This document shows, piece by piece, positions 56,302 to 64,000 of a stretch of DNA of 64,000 nt; the stretch's first letter is position 1; each line of letters begins with the position of its first letter. The translations under genes were made by a program, and so were the position numbers. Source of the stretch: Colwellia sp. MB02u-6 (GTDB lineage: Bacteria; Pseudomonadota; Gammaproteobacteria; Enterobacterales; Alteromonadaceae); assembly GCF_014077095.1 (NCBI RefSeq), contig NZ_JACGVG010000027.1:372001-436000 (forward strand), given 5' to 3'. The notes beneath the pieces were generated by a model. It worked only from the letters and a program-made list of their open reading frames with translations, made no database searches and was not told the origin of the DNA.

Positions 56302-57819
56302 ATGTGTGGTATTGTTGGTATTGTTGGTAAAACACCGGTTGTTACAGCTTTATATGATGGCTTAACGGTATTACAGCATCGTGGCCAAGACGCAGCAGGT
56401 ATCGTGACTATTCACGATGATACCTTTAGATTGCGAAAAGGTAACGGTTTGGTGAAAGATGTTTTTCATACCCGTCATATGTTACGTCTACAAGGTAATA
56501 TGGGTATTGGTCATATTCGTTACCCAACGGCAGGAACATCAAGTTCATCAGAAGCGCAGCCATTTTATGCCAACTCACCTTTTGGTATTTCTCTAGCGCA
56601 TAACGGCAATTTAACTAATGCCGAAGAGTTAAAGTTATGGCTTAACAGAGAAGCCCGTCGTCATGTGAATACGACATCTGACTCAGAATTATTATTGAAT
56701 ATTTTAGGTCACGAACTACAAAATTCAGAGCAACATACGTTAGACCCAAGTGATATTTTTAAAGCGGTAAGCAACGTTCACAAACGTGTACGAGGTGCCT
56801 ATGCTACGGTTGCTTTGATTATTGGCTACGGTATGGTGGCATTTCGTGATCCTAATGGTATTCGTCCCTTGGTATTTGGTAAGCGCGAAACACCATCAGG
56901 AGTTGAATACATGGTGGCGTCTGAATCGGTAGCACTTGATGCTAACGAATTTGAGTTTGTGCGTGATGTTGCTCCTGGAGAAGCGATATTCTTCACTGAA
57001 TCGGGTCAAATTCATAGCCAACAATGTGCTGAAAAACCATCCTTTCATCCCTGTATTTTTGAATACGTCTATTTTGCTCGTCCTGATTCATCTATCGACA
57101 AAATTTCAGTTTACGGTTCTCGCGTTGAAATGGGTAAAAAGCTGGGAGATAAAATTGCCAAAGAATGGGACGATATCGATATTGACGTTGTTATTCCCAT
57201 TCCAGAAACCTCTTGTGATACCGCATTAGAAATTGCCCGTCACCTTAATATTCCGTATCGCCAAGGTTTTGTTAAAAATCGTTATATTGGCCGTACTTTT
57301 ATTATGCCGGGACAAGAGCTGCGTAAAAAATCAGTACGTCGAAAGCTTAATGCCATTGGTACAGAATTTTTGGGCAAAAATGTTTTGTTAGTTGATGACT
57401 CTATCGTACGTGGCACAACGTCAGGACAAATTATTGAGATGGCTCGTGCCGCTGGAGCTAAGAAAGTTTATTTTGCTTCAGCTGCACCAGAGATTCGTTT
57501 CCCTAACGTTTACGGCATTGATATGCCAAGTGCTAATGAGTTGATTGCTCATGGTCGCGAACTGGACGACATCTGCGAGCTTATCGGTGCAGATAAATTG
57601 ATTTTTCAAACACTAGAAGATTTGGTTGCGGCTGTTTCAACACAAAATCCAGATATTACTGAATTTGAAACCTCAGTTTTTAATGGCGAATATGTCACTA
57701 AGGACATAGATCAAAGCTATTTAGACCGACTAGACGCTTTGCGTAATAACGACACTAAAGAAACCTCTGATAAAAATGCTGACTCAATAATTGATATGCA
57801 TAATGAAGGTTCAGAATAA
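56302..57819 (+). CDS. purF: Amidophosphoribosyltransferase
   Basis: First committed step of purine synthesis: PRPP plus glutamine to 5-phosphoribosylamine. 505 residues. The N-terminal Ntn-hydrolase glutaminase has the catalytic Cys2 in [10 protein letters not shown], and also [23 protein letters not shown] and [10 protein letters not shown]. The C-terminal phosphoribosyltransferase has the PRPP loop [17 protein letters not shown] (about 364-380). A short acidic tail ends the protein. A terminator follows. Confidence 0.98.
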   Translation: MCGIVGIVGKTPVVTALYDGLTVLQHRGQDAAGIVTIHDDTFRLRKGNGLVKDVFHTRHMLRLQGNMGIGHIRYPTAGTSSSSEAQPFYANSPFGISLAHNGNLTNAEELKLWLNREARRHVNTTSDSELLLNILGHELQNSEQHTLDPSDIFKAVSNVHKRVRGAYATVALIIGYGMVAFRDPNGIRPLVFGKRETPSGVEYMVASESVALDANEFEFVRDVAPGEAIFFTESGQIHSQQCAEKPSFHPCIFEYVYFARPDSSIDKISVYGSRVEMGKKLGDKIAKEWDDIDIDVVIPIPETSCDTALEIARHLNIPYRQGFVKNRYIGRTFIMPGQELRKKSVRRKLNAIGTEFLGKNVLLVDDSIVRGTTSGQIIEMARAAGAKKVYFASAAPEIRFPNVYGIDMPSANELIAHGRELDDICELIGADKLIFQTLEDLVAAVSTQNPDITEFETSVFNGEYVTKDIDQSYLDRLDALRNNDTKETSDKNADSIIDMHNEGSE

Positions 57820-57854
57820 TTACCTAAATTTTAAAATTTAAATTTTTGATATAA

Positions 57855-57881
57855 AAAAACCGCTAATTAAGCGGTTTTTTT
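57855..57881 (+). terminator. Rho-independent terminator after purF
   Basis: 10-bp stem AAAAACCGCT / AGCGGTTTTT with a 5-nt loop and a T run. With A residues on the left it may also serve the convergent Yip1-family gene on the other strand. Confidence 0.92.
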
Positions 57882-57949
57882 ATATTCAGGAAGAAAGGTA
57901 TGTCGTGATCACATAGATGTGAAAGCACAACGATGTTTATTTTATGCTG

Positions 57950-58549
57950 TTAGCTAATGTATTCAACACCTAAGCCAGAGCTAAAAACGATAGCACTTGC
58001 CGCCATGAGTGCCACAATGAGTACTAGGCCACAAGTTACAACAGAGCTCGAATAAATAAAGCCTTTTTCTTCAGGTATATTCATCATAATAGGTACACCT
58101 GAGTAAAGCAGATATACCGAGTAACACAGCGCGGCTAACCCGGCTAGAGTTACAAACCAAAGCACTGGAAATAGCGCAGCTAAACCAACCATCAATAAAG
58201 GTGTTGCTGCATATGCTGCTAGCTCTAATGACTGGGTGAAGTTTGGTGTTGAATCAAAGGTTTTTGCCATCCATTGAATTAAAACTGCTAGGGAAAGTAC
58301 ACCTACAATTAAACCAATATACATAGCGATCGACATAAAAATTGCGTCTGATTCAGTTAATCGAATCGGGTCGCCCGCGCCTATTGCCCAGCCAATATGC
58401 GCAGTAGCATAATAGCCACAAATAGCCGGAATTAAGGCTATGGTGAGAATATGCACCATAGAATAGGTTAAGCTTTCGTGACGTTTCTCAATAGTTTGCC
58501 ATTCTTTTTTAGGTGCAGTATAAAGCCCCCAGATATGATTTAAGATCAT
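57950..58549 (-). CDS. Yip1/YohC family inner membrane protein
   Basis: 199 residues with five hydrophobic helices. The N-terminus LNHIWGLYTAPKKEWQTIEKRHESL and the helix pattern match the bacterial Yip1-domain family that includes E. coli YohC. Function is unknown. It is a single gene converging on purF, with GAGAG about 9 bases before its ATG. Confidence 0.88.
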   Translation of the reverse strand: MILNHIWGLYTAPKKEWQTIEKRHESLTYSMVHILTIALIPAICGYYATAHIGWAIGAGDPIRLTESDAIFMSIAMYIGLIVGVLSLAVLIQWMAKTFDSTPNFTQSLELAAYAATPLLMVGLAALFPVLWFVTLAGLAALCYSVYLLYSGVPIMMNIPEEKGFIYSSSVVTCGLVLIVALMAASAIVFSSGLGVEYIS

Positions 58550-58725
58550 GTTATGTACCTCTCTCTGTACCCCAAAATATTGCAGATATAAATAAAAATC
58601 TGCGACCTGACTTTAAATCAACGTTATTTTTTTTATTGTTGATATGCTATTTATGTAAGATGAAGAGGGATTCGTCAAGGCTTGTTTGATATTTAGACGT
58701 AAATATATTTTTTTAGCCATCTATC

Positions 58726-58768
58726 AGTCTGCTAATTTGGCTTTTAGACAGAAAATGATTAGCAGACT
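58726..58768. repeat. 11-bp inverted repeat at the 3' end of the gene at 58759-59049
   Basis: AGTCTGCTAAT (58726-58736) and ATTAGCAGACT (58758-58768) are perfect complements around a 21-base spacer. The right arm overlaps the stop codon of the minus-strand gene. On that strand no T run follows, so it could be an RNA-stabilising 3' hairpin rather than a standard terminator. Confidence 0.5.
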
Positions 58769-59049
58769 TTAATGCGCACAATCTTCATGACTTCAAGTTC
58801 AAAACCTGCAACCGTTTCTTTAGTTGCATAATAGGTAATATTGACTTGTTGGTTATGTAACGACTTATAAAGTTTTTTTCTACGATACTTAAAAGGTACA
58901 TCAATACCCTTTAACATGATGGTATTTAGGTACCAATGGTCAACTTCACGCTGCACATGTGAGAGCACAGTTTTTTGCTCACTATGAGTAAGTGCTTGGT
59001 GTTTCTTTGTTAGTGACTCAGCGTCAGTTTTTTTCATTAGGGTATTCAC
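58759..59049 (-). CDS. Unrecognised small basic protein, 96 residues
   Basis: I do not recognise a family. The protein is soluble and basic, with a helical N-terminal half (LTKKHQALTHSEQKTVLSHVQREVDHW), then YLNTIMLKGIDVPFKYRRKKLYKSLH and a beta-rich end (QVNITYYATKETVAGFELEVMKIVRIKVC). The alternating hydrophobic pattern and compact length suggest a real protein. The ATG at 59049 has no strong ribosome binding site; MKKTDAES, four codons further, is a possible start. It is a single gene in a region of unknowns. Confidence 0.65.
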   Translation of the reverse strand: MNTLMKKTDAESLTKKHQALTHSEQKTVLSHVQREVDHWYLNTIMLKGIDVPFKYRRKKLYKSLHNQQVNITYYATKETVAGFELEVMKIVRIKVC

Positions 59050-59504
59050 TATATTTTTATTAAAAATAAGTTCGTCAAGTTAACTTGTTAAGGAAATATT
59101 ATAACAAATAGTGCTGCTTTATTTTAGTTAATTGCTGACTTTTAACGCTATCTTTGCATACTTGTTAGTATAAATTAATTATTATTTAGTTATTGAAACG
59201 TCCATAATTTATTAATGACAAAGCAAAGTTACTCCTTATTGCCATAGCAGATAGGTAAGTTATTGCGAAAATCGCTTATCAAGATAGCTGGGTGTTGAAA
59301 TATAATCTGTGCTGAGTAGCAGGTTAATAAAAACGATTAAACTGCAAAGAAATAATCAGTTAAAATAAATAGTGATTAATATCTGACTATCAAACAATAA
59401 ATAAGCAAACATAATGGTGTTAATAATATAACTGTCAAGGTAAAATTAGCGCTATTGTGGTAACCGTTATTTTATGTGGTCTAGTAAAAGGTAATTGAAG
59501 GTTT
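59050..59504. other. Intergenic stretch before the J-domain cluster
   Basis: 455 AT-rich bases between two divergent genes. No ORF with coding character, RNA gene or strong hairpin is seen. It should hold the promoters of both flanking genes. Confidence 0.4.
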
Positions 59505-59765
59505 ATGGATTATTTTGAACAGTTAGGTGTTAGTAGAGTATCGACCACCTTAGAGATTAAAAAAGCTTATCGAAAACTCGCTAATAAATATCATCCAGAC
59601 AGAAATGATAGTGTTGAAGCTAAAGATAAATTTCAATTAATTCAGCAGGCTTATGATGTTATTGCGGATCCAAAAAAACGCTCTTTATATTTAAAAAATA
59701 ACTATACCGTTATCACTGACCCTAGAGAAATTGCTGACTCCTTTTGGCAAAGCGCTTTAAGTTAG
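59505..59765 (+). CDS. Stand-alone J-domain protein
   Basis: 86 residues that are almost only a J domain: DYFEQLGVSRVSTTLEIKKAYRKLANKYHPDRND, with the HPD tripeptide at about 31-33 that stimulates Hsp70 ATPase, then KFQLIQQAYDVIADPKKRSLY. It lacks the G/F region, zinc fingers and C-terminal client-binding domains of DnaJ, so it must find its target by location or a partner. The short tail (DPREIADSFWQSALS) is the only extra part. The gene 46 bases downstream encodes an unknown protein, which makes that protein a candidate partner. Confidence 0.92.
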   Translation: MDYFEQLGVSRVSTTLEIKKAYRKLANKYHPDRNDSVEAKDKFQLIQQAYDVIADPKKRSLYLKNNYTVITDPREIADSFWQSALS

Positions 59766-59810
59766 GTAGTTATTAAGCTTTACATGAGTTTCTCCATTAG
59801 GAAATAAAGA

Positions 59811-60272
59811 ATGCCATTAGAAACCAATATTCCTGATTATTTAACCGATGATTTTTCTCTGTATTTAGAGAATGTCACCTCGTTAGCTGATCCTGAAAAT
59901 CCTGACTTATTATCAAACTATGTTGCGACGCTATTTGAACAATTAAAGCAAATGCCATTATTATTTACTGGCATGGTTGATCAATTAGCGATGGCGATAT
60001 CCACTAAAATTAAAATTGACAGTAAAAGCCTAGAAAAAATATGTTTTACCCCTGAGCCTTCATGGGATGAAGTAAAACCATTTGTTGGGGTTCATACAGA
60101 TGCTCGAACTTGTATTACTGAGATAATGACGCATGCCGAACAAGAGCTAAAAATTGCTGTTTTATTGATTCATTTTTATAACCGCTATGATGCGACACCT
60201 TTAAGAACGCAAGTAGATGAAGACGATCAAGTCACAGATGATGAATATAATGACTATGATGAGAACTACTAA
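59811..60272 (+). CDS. Unrecognised acidic protein, second gene of the J-domain cluster
   Basis: 153 residues; no family recognised. It is mainly helical (LPLLFTGMVDQLAMAISTKIKIDSKSL is the hydrophobic core), soluble, and closes with a strongly acidic tail (TQVDEDDQVTDDEYNDYDENY in part). The ATG is 10 bases after AGGAAA. It lies 45 bases after the J-domain gene and probably shares its transcript. The tail resembles in composition the acidic ends of the two proteins that follow, although their sequences are not alike. Confidence 0.75.
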   Translation: MPLETNIPDYLTDDFSLYLENVTSLADPENPDLLSNYVATLFEQLKQMPLLFTGMVDQLAMAISTKIKIDSKSLEKICFTPEPSWDEVKPFVGVHTDARTCITEIMTHAEQELKIAVLLIHFYNRYDATPLRTQVDEDDQVTDDEYNDYDENY

Positions 60273-60356
60273 GGCGATAAAAAATAGATTTTATAAAATT
60301 TGCATTGAAAAAAATAAAAGTTTTATTCAATACTCAATAAATATAAGTTTTAAGGA

Positions 60357-61010
60357 ATGACCTTGACAAAAAATGCATTAATTCTTGCTAGCGACATTAT
60401 TGAACAGGCACAACTGAGTGGTCGACGTGCCGGCACCTCATTAGAAGCGATTGCCTCCGAACAAGGAGATGAAAAAATGCTTGCGGTACTAACAGAGATG
60501 GATATTTTAACCGTAGCTAAAATTGTGCGAGAGCATGATGCCACCATACCTTCCATCGCCACCTGGTTAATGGATGCAGATTCAATTAAACAACTATTAA
60601 ACGTGGAACCATCATACTGGCAAAATATCGATGAAGACCATGTGTTTTGTGCGCAAACAGAAGCACACAGCTTATTAACACAAATATTTCTCTCCTCTGA
60701 TGATGAAGAAAAACAATTAGAAGTATTAAAAGCTATTGTGGAAGACGATTTTGGTCTTTTATATTTATCGTTACCTTTTATCGGTCACGATTTTTCTGAG
60801 TTAGAAGAAGATGAAGAACAAACATCAGGCAGCCTTGAAGAACTGTTAATGAAAATAAAAACATTAAGCGCAGAAGCTTATTGTGAAGTGATGACAGTTA
60901 GCAGCAATGGTACACTTGAGAATATTGAAAATTCACTAAAACAAAATGCCAATAAACATCGTGTTACAGCTATTGAAATGGACACCGACGATATGTTCGC
61001 GCCACTGTAA
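60357..61010 (+). CDS. Unrecognised protein, third gene of the J-domain cluster
   Basis: 217 residues; no family recognised. It is helical and soluble. The N-terminal part (about 1-80) with LILASDIIEQAQLSGRRAGTSLEAIASEQ and DILTVAKIVREHDATIPSIATWLM looks like a small helical domain. The middle is leucine-rich and acidic (DDEEKQLEVLKAIVEDDFG; ELEEDEEQ), and the end is VTAIEMDTDDMFAPL. The start follows TAAGGA. It is 84 bases after the previous gene on the same strand, and an operon is plausible. Confidence 0.75.
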   Translation: MTLTKNALILASDIIEQAQLSGRRAGTSLEAIASEQGDEKMLAVLTEMDILTVAKIVREHDATIPSIATWLMDADSIKQLLNVEPSYWQNIDEDHVFCAQTEAHSLLTQIFLSSDDEEKQLEVLKAIVEDDFGLLYLSLPFIGHDFSELEEDEEQTSGSLEELLMKIKTLSAEAYCEVMTVSSNGTLENIENSLKQNANKHRVTAIEMDTDDMFAPL

Positions 61011-61312
61011 TGTATAAATATTGTATTTAGAGCCTGTTGAATATCGCACTTTAGCTTTGGACAACAAAAACCCATCAATTAAAAATATTGTTGTGTTGCT
61101 CTAATAAACAATGAAAAATTTGAGCTTAAGCTTTTGAAGCTATCTGCAAACGGTCAAGGTTATTTACTTAGCTTACGCTGTTTGTCGTTTATTTAGCATA
61201 ATGAAGAGATATTCTTTATTGCTTGGCATAAAACAAGCGCCAGCAGAGATAAAGATAAAAGCTTAAGCCAAGCTCACCAATATCAAACGCTTTAATTGAT
61301 TGGGATCCATCA
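61011..61312 (+). other. Intergenic stretch within the unknown cluster
   Basis: 302 bases between two unknown plus-strand genes. No supported ORF and no clear terminator, so I cannot say whether transcription continues or restarts. Confidence 0.4.
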
Positions 61313-62233
61313 ATGACCATTGCAAAGTTAAGAAATCATCCTTTTTTACTTTTAGTATTAAAAGATGGTGAAAATGACGGCTATTTCACCGCTGAATTTA
61401 TGCGTAAAACCAAACAACAATTAATTGATATGTCGTTGAGGATAGCCTCTGATAATCTTTCAATAATTTATGCCGATCAAATAAAAAAAGGCTGTGAAAT
61501 TGTATTAGGCATGAGTAACTTAGGTTTATTAGAACTTTGTGATAACGATACTGAGCAAGCAAAGGCGATACTAAAAACCCATGGTGTAGTTTACTGCTTT
61601 AGGGCCGGCTGGGCAAAGTATGCTCAGTTAAAAACCATATCAGCATCATACTTCGACAGTATTGCTATTTTTTCCTATGCCTTGGCGATTAATGATACCT
61701 CAGATATTCGCCTTATGCATGCCGCGTTAGTGAATGAAGGCTACCAAAGCGCTAAGCTTTTACAAGTCTATAAAACCATTGCTGCGAGCTATTGCGCTAG
61801 TACTATACTCATTGATAGTGATGAAGAGGTATTGAAATTTGAATTACAACGATTTCTTAACAGCGCTATTGCATTGTTACTGATTGATTCTGAGAAAAAG
61901 ACCTTTACCCATAGCTTATATCAACAATTAACGACTTACCTTTTGAGTACAGAAAAAGAGCTAGTGTTGATTAAAATAGAGCGTTGTATTATTAGCTTTA
62001 CTGAAAAATTATCACGATTAACCAAAGCTGATCTTCAAGCGATAGCCTTATTGGATTTTAATGAACTCAAAGGTATTATTCACCAGCAAGAAAATATCGC
62101 TATTTATATTCAAGAAATATTAGAGCTACCTATCACAGTTGCTAATGAGTTAAATGATGACTTTGATGGCGGTTACGACTTTCATGCTGATGATGAGGAC
62201 GATATTGCTTACTTAAGACCAGATGCCTCATAA
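61313..62233 (+). CDS. Unrecognised protein, fourth gene of the J-domain cluster
   Basis: 306 residues; no family recognised. It is helical and soluble, opening LRNHPFLLLVLKDGENDGYFTAEFM, with long amphipathic helices through the middle and an acidic, aromatic-spotted tail (ELNDDFDGGYDFHADDEDD in part). It has no signal peptide or membrane span. The tail composition recalls that of the protein at 59811-60272. It is followed by an alpha/beta hydrolase gene 86 bases on. Confidence 0.75.
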   Translation: MTIAKLRNHPFLLLVLKDGENDGYFTAEFMRKTKQQLIDMSLRIASDNLSIIYADQIKKGCEIVLGMSNLGLLELCDNDTEQAKAILKTHGVVYCFRAGWAKYAQLKTISASYFDSIAIFSYALAINDTSDIRLMHAALVNEGYQSAKLLQVYKTIAASYCASTILIDSDEEVLKFELQRFLNSAIALLLIDSEKKTFTHSLYQQLTTYLLSTEKELVLIKIERCIISFTEKLSRLTKADLQAIALLDFNELKGIIHQQENIAIYIQEILELPITVANELNDDFDGGYDFHADDEDDIAYLRPDAS

Positions 62234-62319
62234 CATCAGCAGGTATTTGAGCGATTTATCTTTAAATTAGTTATACTCGTCGATATTGAATTTGTATATA
62301 TAACAGGTCACTTATAGTA

Positions 62320-63117
62320 ATGATAAAACCAATTCTGTTTCATACTATTTACCCACATAAAACAAGTAAAGAATGGGTGGTTTTTGTCCATGGAGCTGGT
62401 GGTAGCTCTGCGGTATGGTTTCGTCAGATCAGAGCGTTCCAACAACAGCATAATGTGCTCTTGTTGGATCTTAGAGGCCATGGAAAATCAAATCAGTTAG
62501 TAAAAAGCTTTGTCGGCAGTCATTATTCTTTTAATAAAGTCTCCGAAGATATTATTGATGTCTTAGACCATAATAAGATTGCTTGTGCACATTTTGTTGG
62601 CATTTCGTTAGGCACTATTATCATTCGTAACATAGCTGAAATTGCACCTACGTATGTATCAAGTATGGTTTTAGGTGGTGCTATTACACGTTTTAATGTG
62701 CGCAGTAATATTTTAGTTTATTTAGGCAATACCTTTAAACATTGTTTACCCTATATGTGGTTGTACCGTTTATTTGCTTTTATTATGATGCCGAAAAAAC
62801 GCCATAAAGAATCTCGTCATTTATTTGTTCGCGAAGCTAAACGTTTGTGCCAGAAAGAATTTATTCGTTGGTTTAAATTAGCTATGGATGTTAACCCTTT
62901 AATGCGCTACTTCAAAGAGAAGGAAATCGACATACCTATTCTTTATATTATGGGTAAGGAAGACCATATGTTTCTAGAGCCGGTCAAAGAAATGGTTAAG
63001 CGACACAAAAATAGTTTATTACATACCATTCATCAATGTGGTCATGTCTGTAATGTTGAGAGCCCAGATGTTTTTAATAAACACTCTTTAGCCTTTATAG
63101 CGCAGCAAAATAGCTAA
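62320..63117 (+). CDS. Alpha/beta hydrolase
   Basis: 265 residues with the alpha/beta-hydrolase fold. Oxyanion region VVFVHGAGGSSAVWFRQI, then LLLDLRGHGKS; nucleophile elbow GISLGT (Ser in GxSxG, about 95-100); acid in IMGKEDHMF; and catalytic His in HQCGHVCNVE. An insertion between about 130 and 200, rich in aromatic and basic residues (HCLPYMWLYRLFAFIMMPKKRHKE in part), forms the cap and may touch membrane lipid. The substrate is unknown. Confidence 0.92.
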   Translation: MIKPILFHTIYPHKTSKEWVVFVHGAGGSSAVWFRQIRAFQQQHNVLLLDLRGHGKSNQLVKSFVGSHYSFNKVSEDIIDVLDHNKIACAHFVGISLGTIIIRNIAEIAPTYVSSMVLGGAITRFNVRSNILVYLGNTFKHCLPYMWLYRLFAFIMMPKKRHKESRHLFVREAKRLCQKEFIRWFKLAMDVNPLMRYFKEKEIDIPILYIMGKEDHMFLEPVKEMVKRHKNSLLHTIHQCGHVCNVESPDVFNKHSLAFIAQQNS

Positions 63118-63389
63118 ACGGATTTATTGGTATGAAACTACTCTATCAAAGGTAACACTAATAACGCGTAAGCAGAGTTGTTGAAACAAGTTTAATCAGC
63201 ATGTTTTAGTTACTTTAGACATCTATCTACGCTAGAAGTATGCACATAACATATCTTAATAGCGGCGAATTAGTCCTTGTTTGGTTTGTTACATAGAGAA
63301 AAATTGCCCCATGATTTACCAATATTCCCACTCATAAATTCATGATAAAATAGCCATGATTTCTAAGCCTATAGCGAGATACCTTACCT

Positions 63390-64000
63390 GTGACCACAGA
63401 AAACCTCTTAGCCCCAATCAAGTCATTCTTAACATGTGAAACACCACAAGCATGGCTTGATGAAGCAGCAAAAAAAGAAAACTTGTCGATTCTTTTAATT
63501 GATCACTTAATTTGCGAGCTTAAAGCCGCACAATCTGCGATGTTTTTCATTCGAAAATATGTGGTTGATAAAGCCAGTGGTGATGCACTATTAGCTTGGT
63601 TACAACCTTTTGAAACCCTGATATACAAGCGAGAAGGTGATTGGCGTTCATTAGCAACTAAAAATAAACTGACAAAGTCAGTGATCCCAAAAGCAAATTC
63701 TCCTTATGGGCAAAGTTTGATTGATAAAATGGTCTTGTTAATAAAAGAAGAGCTGCATCACTTTTATCAGGTCTTAGAAATTATGGATGAATATGGTGTT
63801 GAATATCGTAGTATTACCCCATGTCGCTATGCTAAAGGCATGTTAAAGCACGTTAAAACCTTCGAACCTGATGCACTTATCGACAAATTAATTGTTGGTG
63901 CTTATATTGAAGCAAGATCTTGTGAACGTTTTGCTATGTTGGCGCCATTGGTTGATAAACGCTTGGGTGACTTTTATATCTCTTTACTTCGTTCTGAAGC
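63390..64000 (+). CDS. miaE: tRNA-(ms2io6A)-hydroxylase, 3' end cut by the window
   Basis: Diiron monooxygenase that hydroxylates the isopentenyl group of ms2i6A37 in tRNA. The visible 203 residues start at GTG 63390 (TTENLLAPIKSFLTCETPQAW) and stay open to the window end. Diiron-ligand regions are CELKAAQSAM (Glu43), KEELHHFYQVLE and GAYIEARSCERF, and the last visible residues are LLRSEA, a further ligand motif. The similarity to MiaE runs through the whole length. It is a separate unit from the hydrolase gene, 272 bases upstream. Confidence 0.95.
   Translation, partial: MTTENLLAPIKSFLTCETPQAWLDEAAKKENLSILLIDHLICELKAAQSAMFFIRKYVVDKASGDALLAWLQPFETLIYKREGDWRSLATKNKLTKSVIPKANSPYGQSLIDKMVLLIKEELHHFYQVLEIMDEYGVEYRSITPCRYAKGMLKHVKTFEPDALIDKLIVGAYIEARSCERFAMLAPLVDKRLGDFYISLLRSE

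Overview
The window reads as a chromosomal segment of a marine, AT-rich gammaproteobacterium of the Alteromonadales, most like Colwellia. This is inferred from protein similarity recalled by eye and from gene order that follows the Escherichia coli and Pseudomonas chromosomes in several blocks; no database search was run. No rRNA, tRNA or CRISPR array was found. Both ends cut a gene: fumarylacetoacetase on the left and tRNA hydroxylase MiaE on the right.

Left part (1-20 kb). The end of a tyrosine-catabolism gene and a TonB-dependent receptor are followed by cca, whose C-terminal HD motifs are degenerate, and by a natural fusion of the type II secretion helpers GspA and GspB. The leuABCD operon comes next on the minus strand, preceded by a complete transcription attenuator: promoter, 20-residue leader peptide with a leucine run, pause hairpin, antiterminator and terminator. 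Behind it lies an AT-rich surface-polymer cluster: two CDP-glycerol glycerophosphotransferase-like enzymes, a TagD-like cytidylyltransferase and a Wzi-like outer-membrane protein. ygiM and ygiF follow; both neighbour cca in E. coli.

Middle part (19.5-38.5 kb) is accessory in character: a PilZ-like protein, a TetR regulator with a ThrE-type exporter, a 57-residue membrane protein, and a sugar-acid type catabolic block (class II aldolase, enolase-superfamily dehydratase, Lrp regulator, lactonase-like amidohydrolase, SDR). Two clusters of an AGCTGTCAG repeat bracket half of this block. An M20 dipeptidase, an RND efflux pair, a VOC protein and a membrane hydrolase follow. The stretch from 36.4 to 38.2 kb is decayed DNA: a broken IS3-type transposase and a CsgD/LuxR-type regulator that appears to be interrupted by one nonsense codon.

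Right part (38.5-58 kb) is conserved core. epmC, an NAD-kinase-like gene, yfcL and mnmC converge on a strong bidirectional terminator. fabB carries a probable FabR operator. Then come a CHMI-like tautomerase, pdxB overlapping asd, the polar hub protein FimV/HubP, truA, accD, folC, dedD, cvpA and purF. FimV carries two generations of tandem repeats presenting 12 copies of DIDALLD, a motif resembling the FliM EIDAL peptide.

The last 6 kb hold a Yip1-family protein, an unrecognised small protein, and a run of four plus-strand genes (a bare J-domain protein and three unrecognised proteins, most with acidic tails). That run is the best candidate here for an undescribed system. An alpha/beta hydrolase and miaE close the window.
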